Below are positions 1 through 5,375 of a stretch of 8,243 nt of DNA, in pieces. The stretch is from DATLSM01 sp035534175. GTDB taxonomy: Bacteria > Actinomycetota > Thermoleophilia > Solirubrobacterales > 70-9. Position 1 is the first letter of the stretch; every line of letters starts with the position of its first letter. Made by a program: the position numbers and the translations under genes. The notes under the pieces were generated by a model. That model saw only the letters and a list, made by a program, of their open reading frames with translations. It did not search any database and was not told the DNA's origin. Location of the stretch: assembly GCA_035534175.1 (NCBI GenBank), contig DATLSM010000009.1:1-8243 (forward strand), given 5' to 3'.

Positions 1-164
1 TGTGGCCAGCCGGGCGATGCCGCAAGAGCTGGCCTTCGCCTCACCCACCCCGCCCTCTGATTGAACGCCGATTGCCCGCGCGATTAATCTCAACTTGGCC
101 TCGCTCGTTGTTGCACTTGGCGCACAACGTGGCTTTGAGCCTGGCGAAGGTGCGGCCCCTCGGG

Positions 165-280
165 TGTTCGCCTGTGAGACGAGCAGGCGAACAGTAGGGG
201 CCGCAAAGCGCGGCGTGGTGCGGAAAACGGCTCGGAGCAGCCGAGGTGATTGGGCAGGCAATGACGATCCCCTGCCCAAT
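165..280. repeat. Cluster of three predicted stem-loops
   Basis: Three inverted repeats follow one another within 116 bases. The first is TGTTCGCCTG / CAGGCGAACA (165-174, 184-193). The second is a weaker CGGCT / AGCCG (228-232, 239-243). The third is ATTGGGCAGG / CCTGCCCAAT (249-258, 271-280). The outer two have perfect 10-bp stems with small loops. No T-run follows any of them on either strand, so they are not classic intrinsic terminators. A non-coding RNA, a recombination-type site or chance are all possible. No known RNA family was recognised. Confidence 0.35.
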
Positions 281-382
281 GGGGTCGGTGCCCCAAGGTA
301 GGAGAACGCAGCGATAGACATGCAAATTAGGACACTATCAGTCGTTTTACGCTGACATATAGCTGCAATGCTGCCCCTGGAC

Positions 383-415
383 CGCATAATCAGACATCGA
401 ATGTCTGATTATGCG
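383..415. promoter_or_regulatory. 33-bp palindromic operator upstream of abiEi
   Basis: Two perfect 15-bp arms (383-397 and 401-415) flank the 3-base centre CGA. The arm reads CGCATAATCAGACAT and its reverse complement follows. The palindrome ends one base before the probable -10 hexamer and 13 bases before the abiEi ATG, so a bound protein would block RNA polymerase. AbiEi antitoxins of studied type IV systems bind inverted repeats in their own promoter and repress it. This site is the obvious candidate. The palindrome is seen directly; its binding partner is inferred. Confidence 0.7.
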
Positions 416-416
416 C

Positions 417-428
417 TAAGATAGCTGC
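417..428 (+). promoter_or_regulatory. abiEi -10 element, predicted leaderless start
   Basis: TAAGAT (417-422) is followed by six bases and then the ATG at 429. No Shine-Dalgarno-like sequence precedes the ATG. This spacing puts the transcription start on the A of the ATG, the arrangement of leaderless mRNAs common in actinobacteria. No good -35 hexamer is visible; the place where it should lie is inside the palindrome. Confidence 0.5.
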
Positions 429-1295
429 ATGAAAGCACAAAAAACTCTTGGGTCAAAAGGCGCTCTGGTCCTCGAGGAAGCTGCCCGTCGGCGGCGCAGG
501 ACCATCCGCTGGCCCGAAGATGCGGATTGGCTGCGCGAAATCACGCCAGCCCCGCAGCGATTGCTCGGCCGTTTGAAGGACCACGGCTTGCTGTACGCCG
601 CTGGGAGCAATCGCTATGTCATCGCCCCGCCCGGTACAGGGTCTATTCGACAGGCCGCCTCGCCAGAGCTCCTCGCTGACCTGGCGTTCCGTCCACACGG
701 CGACTACTACATCGGGTTTCTCAGCGCGCTGATCGCTCATCGTTTGACGGACCTTCACTCAGAGGTCACCTATGTCGCGATGCGACGGGGGGCAAAGCCG
801 CGCACGGTTCCCGACGGCTTCAAGGTCGCGGAACTCCCGAAAGGAGCCTGGCTGGAACCGAGCGGCGAGGAGATCGAACGGATCCGGTTTGAAGACTCCA
901 AAGAGTTTGTCCACCGGAGCTCACTGGAGCGCACGCTCGTCGATAGCTTGCTGCGTCCGGACCTGGCTGGTGGCATCGAAACGGTTGTCACCGCCTGGGC
1001 TCGAGCCAAGGAGCGACCGGAGGTCCGCTGGGACCTACTCGCTGAGATCGCTCAGCGAGTAGGTGATGCGACTATGCGGCGCGCTGCATTCCTGATGCGT
1101 CTATTGGGATTCGAAGCGCCAGTTGAGTCCTGGTTCCCGAAAATCATTGGTAGGAAGACGAGTACCATCTTCGATCGGAGTCGCGGATTTAGCCTTCCTA
1201 AGGATCAGATACGCCGCGATAGGGACACCGGAGTGGTGATCAACGTGCCGTTCGAATACCTGCGTGGATGGATCTCCGGAGCCTCGATCGGGTGA
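429..1295 (+). CDS. abiEi: AbiEi-family antitoxin / transcriptional regulator (type IV TA)
   Basis: A 288-residue protein, the usual size for AbiEi antitoxins. The N-terminal part (about 40-70) is a winged-helix-like DNA-binding segment: a helix around PAPQRLLGRLKDHGLL followed by a short wing ending NRYVIAPPG. The middle has the family signature around PHGDYYIGFLSALIAHRLTD (about 90-110). The C-terminal part has the SSLERTLVDSLLRPDLAGGIE stretch (about 165-185) and a late LMRLLGFEAP helix. Family members neutralise the AbiEii toxin without forming a stable complex and repress their own operon. Context agrees: the AbiEii gene follows immediately, and a 33-bp palindrome lies over the promoter. 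The ATG at 429 was chosen because it starts the family-like N-terminus and sits correctly behind a -10 hexamer. The coding sequence also contains a perfect 14-bp stem with a 4-base loop (1033-1064). Confidence 0.85.
   Translation: MKAQKTLGSKGALVLEEAARRRRRTIRWPEDADWLREITPAPQRLLGRLKDHGLLYAAGSNRYVIAPPGTGSIRQAASPELLADLAFRPHGDYYIGFLSALIAHRLTDLHSEVTYVAMRRGAKPRTVPDGFKVAELPKGAWLEPSGEEIERIRFEDSKEFVHRSSLERTLVDSLLRPDLAGGIETVVTAWARAKERPEVRWDLLAEIAQRVGDATMRRAAFLMRLLGFEAPVESWFPKIIGRKTSTIFDRSRGFSLPKDQIRRDRDTGVVINVPFEYLRGWISGASIG
1033..1064 (+). repeat. Perfect 14-bp stem-loop inside abiEi
   Basis: The arms at 1033-1046 (ACCTACTCGCTGAG) and 1051-1064 are exact reverse complements, separated by ATCG. The hairpin lies in the reading frame about two thirds through the antitoxin gene (residues DLLAEIAQRVGD). 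In RNA it would be a very stable tetraloop hairpin. A role in mRNA processing or in balancing antitoxin and toxin is conceivable. It may also be chance. Confidence 0.6.
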
Positions 1296-1774
1296 TCGAG
1301 TACCCAGAAGATGACGCCACCGAAAAGGAGGCGGAGAGACACGGGATACCCGAGCCCGTTCTCGTCAGGGATCTGGTCCGAATCGTTGAGGTAATGAACC
1401 TGGGCAAGCAAGGGTTCTTCAGCGCCGCCAGCGTTCTGTCGGGCTCAATGGCGCTGCGGTGCTTCCATTCGCCCCGTTTCACTGTCTATGACGCGGACTT
1501 CGCAACCGCCGCTGAGCGTCAGCCGGGAAGAACTGAGATGCGGGACATGCTGCGATACGTCGACGACGACCTCGAGATTTCGCCGACGGACCTCACTCCC
1601 CACGACGCCAGAGGGACCGGATGGAAGTCAGAGCCGATCACCTATGTCCCTGCCTTCACCGCCTTGGCGCCAGAGGAGACCCGCCGATTCAAAGCTGACA
1701 TCTCGACCGAGGCCTGGTTCTCCCTGGACAGGTGCAAGAGTTTCAAGTTCCCTATGACCTCGGCATCTGGATAG
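1268..1774 (+). pseudogene. abiEii: AbiEii toxin, N-terminal part of a frameshifted gene
   Basis: This fragment carries the nucleotidyltransferase core of the AbiEii/AbiGii toxin family. A glycine-serine motif (residues 59-60, SGSMALR) is followed by the metal-binding DxD (D75, D77, in VYDADF), the pattern of the polymerase-beta-like fold. Proteins of this family add nucleotides to tRNA or bind GTP, and stop growth when not neutralised. The frame runs to a stop at 1772-1774, but homology is lost near residue 154. The rest of the family continues in another frame from about 1732 to 2163, so together the two pieces would make a toxin of about 298 residues, the usual length. The first ATG (1268) overlaps abiEi by 28 bases. 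The GTG at 1292 forms a GTGA overlap with the abiEi stop, has GGAG 10 bases upstream, and is a credible alternative start for translational coupling. Confidence 0.75.
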
Positions 1775-2163
1775 AGGCACCCCTCGTCTACGTTATGGAT
1801 CCCCATGAGATTGCCGCCGAGAAGATCCTGGGCTGGGTTGTCCACCGCGAGGTCAAGCACTACGCGGACCTGGCTTTCATTGCTCTGGCGGCCCAGCGTC
1901 AGGCAGGTCCTCTCCTTGAGCTAAAGAACTCCAGTCTCCGGGAGACGCTTGCGGCCAAGCTCGAGATCATGCGGGGGATCCAGCCCGAGAACTATGTTGC
2001 GTGGTCCTCGGTCGAGGACATCGTCAGATCACTCGAAGCCGATCCGGTCTTCGGCGCCCAAGAGTGGGAGAAGATCGTTTACCTCAGAGCTCGGCGCGAC
2101 CTCTTCAAACAGGCGACGCTCAAGAGTGCGGTGCAGTCGTTGTTGGTTCCTATGCTGAAGTAG
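1732..2163 (+). pseudogene. abiEii: AbiEii toxin, C-terminal part of a frameshifted gene
   Basis: This frame continues the AbiEii toxin. It begins at a GTG that is unlikely to be a real start: no ribosome site precedes it and it lies inside the upstream frame. The fragment holds the conserved HEIAAEKILG segment (catalytic-type lysine, residue 31 here) and the later REVKHYADLAFIA stretch, matching the family's AEK ... K..(R/Y).D pattern. Joining the upstream frame (ending LDR) to this one (VQEFQVPYDLGIW) restores a continuous family-like protein and corresponds to one missing base near 1730. The frame is open only from 1699, so the shift must lie between 1699 and 1774. No heptamer slippery site for programmed -1 frameshifting is seen. 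Mutation or a sequencing error is therefore likelier than recoding. The TAG stop is at 2161-2163. Confidence 0.7.
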
Positions 2164-2332
2164 CCCACTCCCGATATTGGCTGAGGACCGCTCAGACCCC
2201 TCGCGACCTTTGCGGGACTCTCCCGCTGGCCGCCGAGGAGCTGGCAAAAGGCGCAAAGAGCCGACCCTTCAAGTGGAAGGTGAACCGCAGGTGCGGCCTC
2301 GCCCTAGGGCAATGTGCGAGTCGGCGCCGGCC

Positions 2333-3916
2333 TCAGGCGCGAGCCGCCTCAGGCTCGGGTGCACCGGACTCCGGCTCAACCTCGAACTCGGTCCCAACCA
2401 GCGTCTCCCGCTCGATCTCGCGCTCCCGCACCAGCCACAGCGCCAGCACCGCGCCGAGGAAGGAGAGCAGCGCCCCGAGCAGGAGGATCGCGTTGAGGCC
2501 GTGGACGAACCCCTGCTCAGCGGCGCTGCGGCTGAGCGCGCTAGCCCCGGAGGGGAGCGCGGAGAGCGCCTGCGGCAGCGCCCCAGAGGAGGTCGCTTCG
2601 ACCAGCCCGCGGGCCTGCGCGTGGCCCAGGGCAGGGGCGACTTCCTGCGCTCGGGAGGCACCGACGCCGAGGAAGATCGCCCCCCAGGCGGCGATTCCGA
2701 CGGCTATTCCGACTTGGCGGAAGGTGTCGTTGATCCCCGCCGCCATTCCGCTGCGCTCCTTCGGCACGACGCTCAGGGCAACGTCGGCGATGACCGGGTT
2801 AAGCAGCCCGACCCCGATGCCACTGACGATGAAGCCGACCAGCAGCGCGGTCCATTCCGAGTGCACGCCGAGGCCGCCCATCAACAGCAACCCGAGGCCG
2901 GTGAGAGCCAGGCCAGCGCTCATCAGGTAGCGGGCCTGGATCCGGGCCAGGGCGATCCCTGAAAGGGGGGCGATGACAAAGGCGCCGACGGTGATCGGCA
3001 GGTAGCGGAGGCCGGCTTCGATCGGCGAGAAGCCGAGGAAGTTCTGCAGGTAGAGCGTCAGGTAGAGGAACAGCGCGAACATCGAGCCAGAGACCGCGAA
3101 GGCCGCCAACTGCACGCCGGTGAAGGCCCGGCGGCGAAAGAAGGACAGCGGCAGCATCGGCTCGCGCACGCGCATCTCGATCGCGACGAAGGCCGCCATC
3201 AGCACCGCGGCGCCGGCGAAGAGGGAGACGATCAGGCCGCTGCCCCAACCCTCGGCGTTGCCGCGCACCAGCCCCAGCACCAGCAGGAAGAGGGCAGTTG
3301 AGAAGGTGAGGAGTCCGCCCCAGTCGATCCGAGTTGCGTTGGGATCGCGGGACTCGGCCAGCTTCCACTGGGTGACGGCGATCGCCGCCAACCCGATCGG
3401 GACGTTGACGAGGAAAACGGAGCGCCAACCGAACCCGTCGGTGAGCAGGCCGCCGAGCAGCGGGCCGATGGCGACGGCGATGCCGATCGTCGCTCCGTAG
3501 ATGCCCATCGCCATGCCGCGTTCGGGTCCGCTGGGGAACTCCTGAGCGAGGAGGGCGAGGGAGACGGCAAACATGATCGCGCCGCCGATTCCCTGCAGGC
3601 CGCGGGCAAGGTTGAGAAAGGTGGGGTCGGAGGCGAGACCGCAGAGCAGCGAGGCGGCCGAGAAGATGCCGAGGCCGATGGCGAAGACGCGGCGGCGGCC
3701 GAGCCGGTCGGCGAGCGAGCCGGCGGTGAGGACGAGGGCGGCCAGCGAGAGCGCGTAGGCGTCGATCACCCACTGGAGGTCGGTGAAGCTGGCGCCGAGA
3801 TCCTTCTGGATGGCGGGCAGGGCCGTGTTGACCACGGTGATGTCGAGCAGCAGCATGAAGGTGGCGACGCAGACCGCGCCGAGCGTCCACCACTTGCGGT
3901 TCGTTGCGGATTTCAT
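2333..3916 (-). CDS. DHA2-family MFS drug exporter (EmrB/QacA type)
   Basis: A 527-residue membrane protein, the length of 14-helix drug:H+ antiporters. The signatures are all present. LDITVVNTALP (residues 24-34) is the DHA2 motif in helix 1. GSLADRLGRRR (66-76) is motif A, between helices 2 and 3. GATIGIAVAIGPLLGGLL (141-158) is motif C, typical of exporters. Hydrophobic segments continue to about residue 500, and the tail is acidic and proline-rich. It should sit in the cytoplasmic membrane and use the proton gradient to expel toxic organic compounds; its substrate cannot be told. The frame is open upstream to 4135, but the ATG at 3916 has GGAG six bases before it and starts the typical charged N-terminus. 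The upstream extension would overlap marR and is soluble-looking. It is divergent from marR, and the shared gap has three candidate operator palindromes. Confidence 0.9.
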   Translation of the reverse strand: MKSATNRKWWTLGAVCVATFMLLLDITVVNTALPAIQKDLGASFTDLQWVIDAYALSLAALVLTAGSLADRLGRRRVFAIGLGIFSAASLLCGLASDPTFLNLARGLQGIGGAIMFAVSLALLAQEFPSGPERGMAMGIYGATIGIAVAIGPLLGGLLTDGFGWRSVFLVNVPIGLAAIAVTQWKLAESRDPNATRIDWGGLLTFSTALFLLVLGLVRGNAEGWGSGLIVSLFAGAAVLMAAFVAIEMRVREPMLPLSFFRRRAFTGVQLAAFAVSGSMFALFLYLTLYLQNFLGFSPIEAGLRYLPITVGAFVIAPLSGIALARIQARYLMSAGLALTGLGLLLMGGLGVHSEWTALLVGFIVSGIGVGLLNPVIADVALSVVPKERSGMAAGINDTFRQVGIAVGIAAWGAIFLGVGASRAQEVAPALGHAQARGLVEATSSGALPQALSALPSGASALSRSAAEQGFVHGLNAILLLGALLSFLGAVLALWLVREREIERETLVGTEFEVEPESGAPEPEAARA

Positions 3917-3947
3917 CTGGGGCTCCAATGCGTCGGTTACAATCTCG

Positions 3948-3999
3948 TCAGGTGCCCTGTTCAGGCTTCCTGACCAGTGGAACTTATCAGGTATCCTTA
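3948..3999. promoter_or_regulatory. Three TCAGG-N3-CCTGA palindromes: probable MarR operators
   Basis: Site 1 (3948-3960) is TCAGG-TGC-CCTGT, site 2 (3961-3973) is the perfect TCAGG-CTT-CCTGA, and site 3 (3987-3999) is TCAGG-TAT-CCTTA. Centres are 13 and 26 bp apart, a regular step. Site 2 overlaps the likely -35 of marR and site 3 contains its -10. All three lie between the divergent marR and exporter starts, so one regulator could control both. MarR-family dimers bind short palindromes like these. The repeats are seen; the regulator is inferred from position. Confidence 0.65.
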
Positions 4000-4003
4000 C
4001 TAC
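3970..4003 (+). promoter_or_regulatory. marR promoter, predicted leaderless start
   Basis: The proposed -35 is CTGACC (3970-3975), followed by a 16-base spacer and -10 TATCCT (3992-3997). The -10 is followed by exactly six bases and the ATG at 4004. There is no Shine-Dalgarno sequence before that ATG, so transcription probably starts on it. Both hexamers are covered by the TCAGG-N3-CCTGA palindromes, which suggests autorepression. Confidence 0.5.
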
Positions 4004-4513
4004 ATGCCTCCCGACGCCAACCCAACCGAGCAGATCCCCATCTCCGGCCTCCTCGACATCACCCTCGAGGCCCTCCTGGTCGAGTTCGGCGCCGAACTCG
4101 AGGCGGCTGGCTACGGCGATATCCGTCCCACCCATGGCTGCGTCTTTCGCTTTGTGCGCGAGGACGGCATGCGGCTTACCGAGCTCGCCACCCTCGCCGG
4201 AATGACCAAGCAGTCTGTCGGAGAGGTCGTCGACGACCTCTCCGAGCGCGGCTACGTCGAACGCATCCCCGACCCCGACGATCGCCGCGCCAAGCTGATC
4301 AGCCTCACCGAGAAGGGCGAAGTGGCCCAGCGCATCGGCTACGGTCTCTTTGCCGAGATCGAAGCCCGATGGGCCGAGCGCTACGGCGCCGACCGTCTCG
4401 CCTTGATGCGGGAGCTCCTGGAAGAGATCGCCTCCACCGAGGCTCCCGACTTGGTTCCCGAGCTCTCCCGCGCTTCCCGCTCAGCTCTGTCCGAGGTCCC
4501 AGCGCGCCTTTAG
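4004..4513 (+). CDS. MarR-family transcriptional regulator
   Basis: A 169-residue regulator. The winged helix is clear: MRLTELATLAGMTKQSVGEV (56-75) is the helix-turn-helix with the recognition helix at about 67-80. It is followed by DLSERGYVERI, and by the wing DPDDRRAKLISLTEKG (90-105), which is close to the MarR consensus D..DRR.k.i.LT.kG. The flanking helices would form the dimer interface. It is divergent from an EmrB/QacA-type exporter, so it most likely represses that pump and itself until a substrate-like ligand binds. The ATG at 4004 is preferred over the GTG at 3977, because a -10 hexamer lies exactly 6 nt before it and because the longer start would sit inside the operator region. 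The coding sequence contains two perfect palindromes (4080-4101 and 4218-4245). Confidence 0.88.
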   Translation: MPPDANPTEQIPISGLLDITLEALLVEFGAELEAAGYGDIRPTHGCVFRFVREDGMRLTELATLAGMTKQSVGEVVDDLSERGYVERIPDPDDRRAKLISLTEKGEVAQRIGYGLFAEIEARWAERYGADRLALMRELLEEIASTEAPDLVPELSRASRSALSEVPARL

Positions 4514-4519
4514 GAGCAC

Positions 4520-4540
4520 CGGTGCCCGCCGGGAGCACCG
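4520..4540. terminator. Hairpin between convergent marR and mazF-like genes
   Basis: CGGTGC (4520-4525) and GCACCG (4535-4540) form a 6-bp stem just after the marR stop, in the 67-base gap to the end of the convergent toxin gene. An overlapping 10-bp palindrome, GCACCGGTGC, lies at 4516-4525. No T-run follows on either strand, so termination is only a suggestion from position. Confidence 0.25.
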
Positions 4541-4580
4541 CGCCCTGACCGCCCACTCGCTGTCGTCGCGATGCGGACGC

Positions 4581-4880
4581 TCAGTCAAGGTCGAAAGCGG
4601 CGATGATCGCGAGGCTGAGGGCTGGCTCTTGAGAGTCGAGCAACACCCCGACCTGCTCTCTCAGTGCGTCGGTGGGAATGGTGGTGATGTTGTCGCAACT
4701 GATGACCGATGGCTGGGTGAGACCGTTCGCCGCATCGACGCCAACCTCGCTGGAGAGCCCGCGGATCGTGGTGGTGATCGGCGCGACGGTAACCGTCCTC
4801 ATATGCGGCCGCACGAGCTCACGGGTGAGGATCAATACGGGCCGAGCCTTGTCCAGTTGCGCGACATGGATGGCCCGCAT
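4581..4880 (-). CDS. mazF: MazF/PemK-family mRNA interferase toxin
   Basis: A 99-residue toxin of the MazF/PemK fold. Family motifs are present: LDKARPVLILTRE (residues 9-21, with R13 in the catalytic RPV position), VAPITTTIRGLSSEV (32-46, with the catalytic-type threonine at 36-38), and SVISCDNITTIP (58-69). Such proteins cut single-stranded RNA at short sequences and arrest growth. The N-terminus is short: the usual GD(I/V)W strand of longer relatives is reduced to MRAIHVAQ, as I recall for actinobacterial MazF5-like members. The gene follows its antitoxin with a TGATG junction (one shared base, 4880), so the two are translationally coupled. Antitoxin-first order and this overlap support a functional pair. 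No residue change that would clearly inactivate it was seen. Confidence 0.85.
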   Translation of the reverse strand: MRAIHVAQLDKARPVLILTRELVRPHMRTVTVAPITTTIRGLSSEVGVDAANGLTQPSVISCDNITTIPTDALREQVGVLLDSQEPALSLAIIAAFDLD

Positions 4881-5113
4881 CAGGCCAGGTCACGCGGCAG
4901 GCTCGCCGCGTGTTGAGCGAGGCCTGCGAGCTCTGGGTCCGGACCGCTGCGAGCGAGGATCCGGGCGTCACGCTCGGCGAGGGCTCGCCGACGCTCGCGC
5001 TCAAGCGCACGGGTGACGACTGTCGCCCGGCTGCGCGCGGTGCCAGAGTTAACGATCTCATCGACGAACTCGACCAGATCGTCTGGAAGCCGAACGGCGA
5101 TCTGCTTGCTCAT
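4880..5113 (-). CDS. mazE: MazE-like ribbon-helix-helix antitoxin
   Basis: A 77-residue protein. The N-terminal SKQIAVRLPDDLVEFVDEIV (2-21) matches a ribbon-helix-helix domain: a short beta strand with alternating residues, then two helices (the second around SRATVVTRALERER, 28-41). The C-terminal tail is charged and loosely structured, as in antitoxins that wrap their toxin. It should neutralise the MazF-like protein encoded immediately downstream and repress the operon. The frame is open further upstream to 5227, but the ATG at 5113 begins the domain and lies beside the promoter, and the longer form would run through the promoter repeats. No Shine-Dalgarno sequence precedes the ATG. It could equally be named VapB- or CopG-like; the pairing with MazF decides the call. 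Confidence 0.82.
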   Translation of the reverse strand: MSKQIAVRLPDDLVEFVDEIVNSGTARSRATVVTRALERERRRALAERDARILARSGPDPELAGLAQHAASLPRDLA

Positions 5114-5155
5114 CCCAATATGGTACCAATATGGTAGACAGGCTCCCTCTGTCAA
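5114..5155 (-). promoter_or_regulatory. Promoter of the mazEF-like operon
   Basis: A perfect TTGACA lies at 5155-5150 on the minus strand. With a 16-base spacer the -10 would be CATATT (5133-5128), giving a start near 5121 and a leader of only about 8 bases. Alternatively, TACCAT (5125-5120) sits exactly six bases before the ATG and would give a fully leaderless mRNA, but its distance to TTGACA (24) is too long. Either way the leader is too short for a Shine-Dalgarno sequence. Confidence 0.5.
5115..5136 (-). promoter_or_regulatory. Tandem 11-bp repeat: probable antitoxin operator
   Basis: Read on the minus strand, TACCATATTGG is repeated twice with no gap, ending one base before the antitoxin ATG. 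Each unit contains a near-palindrome (CCATATTGG), and an exact palindrome, TGGTACCA, spans the junction. One helical turn between copies places both on the same face of the DNA, which suits cooperative binding by ribbon-helix-helix dimers. The repeat overlaps the -10 region, so binding would repress the operon. Confidence 0.6.
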
Positions 5156-5375
5156 GGCCGGCTCGTCGAATTGGCAACCTCCCAAACCGAGATGACGCCC
5201 GGTTGGGCTGCTTGAAACCATGCGCATTCTCCGGCCCGCTCAGCTATCTAGATCCTCCGATTTTTTTACCCATTTCAATGTCGCTTCTGGGGAGCTGCGT
5301 GGAAGGTCATTCACGCCTGATCGCCAAAAAGTCGCGGGGCCCTACGGCGAGCGTTGCCTGGGCTCGGCATTGCTT

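Larger units (their letters stand above)
1..428. other. Gene-free leader region with several perfect inverted repeats
   Basis: I find no convincing gene here. Short open frames exist on both strands (for example 41-325 on the minus strand, with one CxxC), but none has a recognisable domain, a good ribosome site or consistent codon bias. The stretch holds perfect inverted repeats at 4-10/28-34 (7 bp), 165-174/184-193 (10 bp arms, 9-nt loop), 228-232/239-243 (5 bp) and 249-258/271-280 (10 bp arms, 12-nt loop). From about 315 the DNA becomes more A+T-rich and leads into the abiE promoter. The sequence ATAGCTGCA occurs twice, at 359-367 and 421-429, flanking the operator palindrome. It could hold a structured RNA, a decayed gene, or simply intergenic DNA. 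Confidence 0.5.

Noticed and set aside
41..325. Minus-strand frame of 94 residues with one CxxC (CAKCN)
   Set aside because: No recognised domain, no ribosome site, odd composition, and overlapping open frames on both strands. Stem-loops cover the same DNA. Not supported as a gene.
1726..1745. Programmed -1 ribosomal frameshifting in the AbiEii toxin
   Set aside because: No X-XXY-YYZ slippery heptamer or clear downstream pseudoknot is visible; a one-base deletion or read error is simpler.
2001..2962. Long plus-strand frames (309 and 261 residues) opposite the exporter
   Set aside because: Arg/Pro/Ala/Ser-rich low-complexity translations typical of antisense frames in GC-rich DNA; the minus strand encodes a clear MFS transporter.
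3917..4135. N-terminal extension of the exporter to 4135
   Set aside because: It would run through the operator region and antisense to marR. ATG 3916 has a good Shine-Dalgarno sequence and starts the typical N-terminus.
5115..5136. CRISPR-like repeats
   Set aside because: Only two contiguous 11-bp units without spacers, placed on a promoter; no CRISPR array or cas gene is present in the window.
5262..5268. T-run as a possible intrinsic terminator
   Set aside because: No stable hairpin precedes it on the plus strand, and no plus-strand gene ends there.
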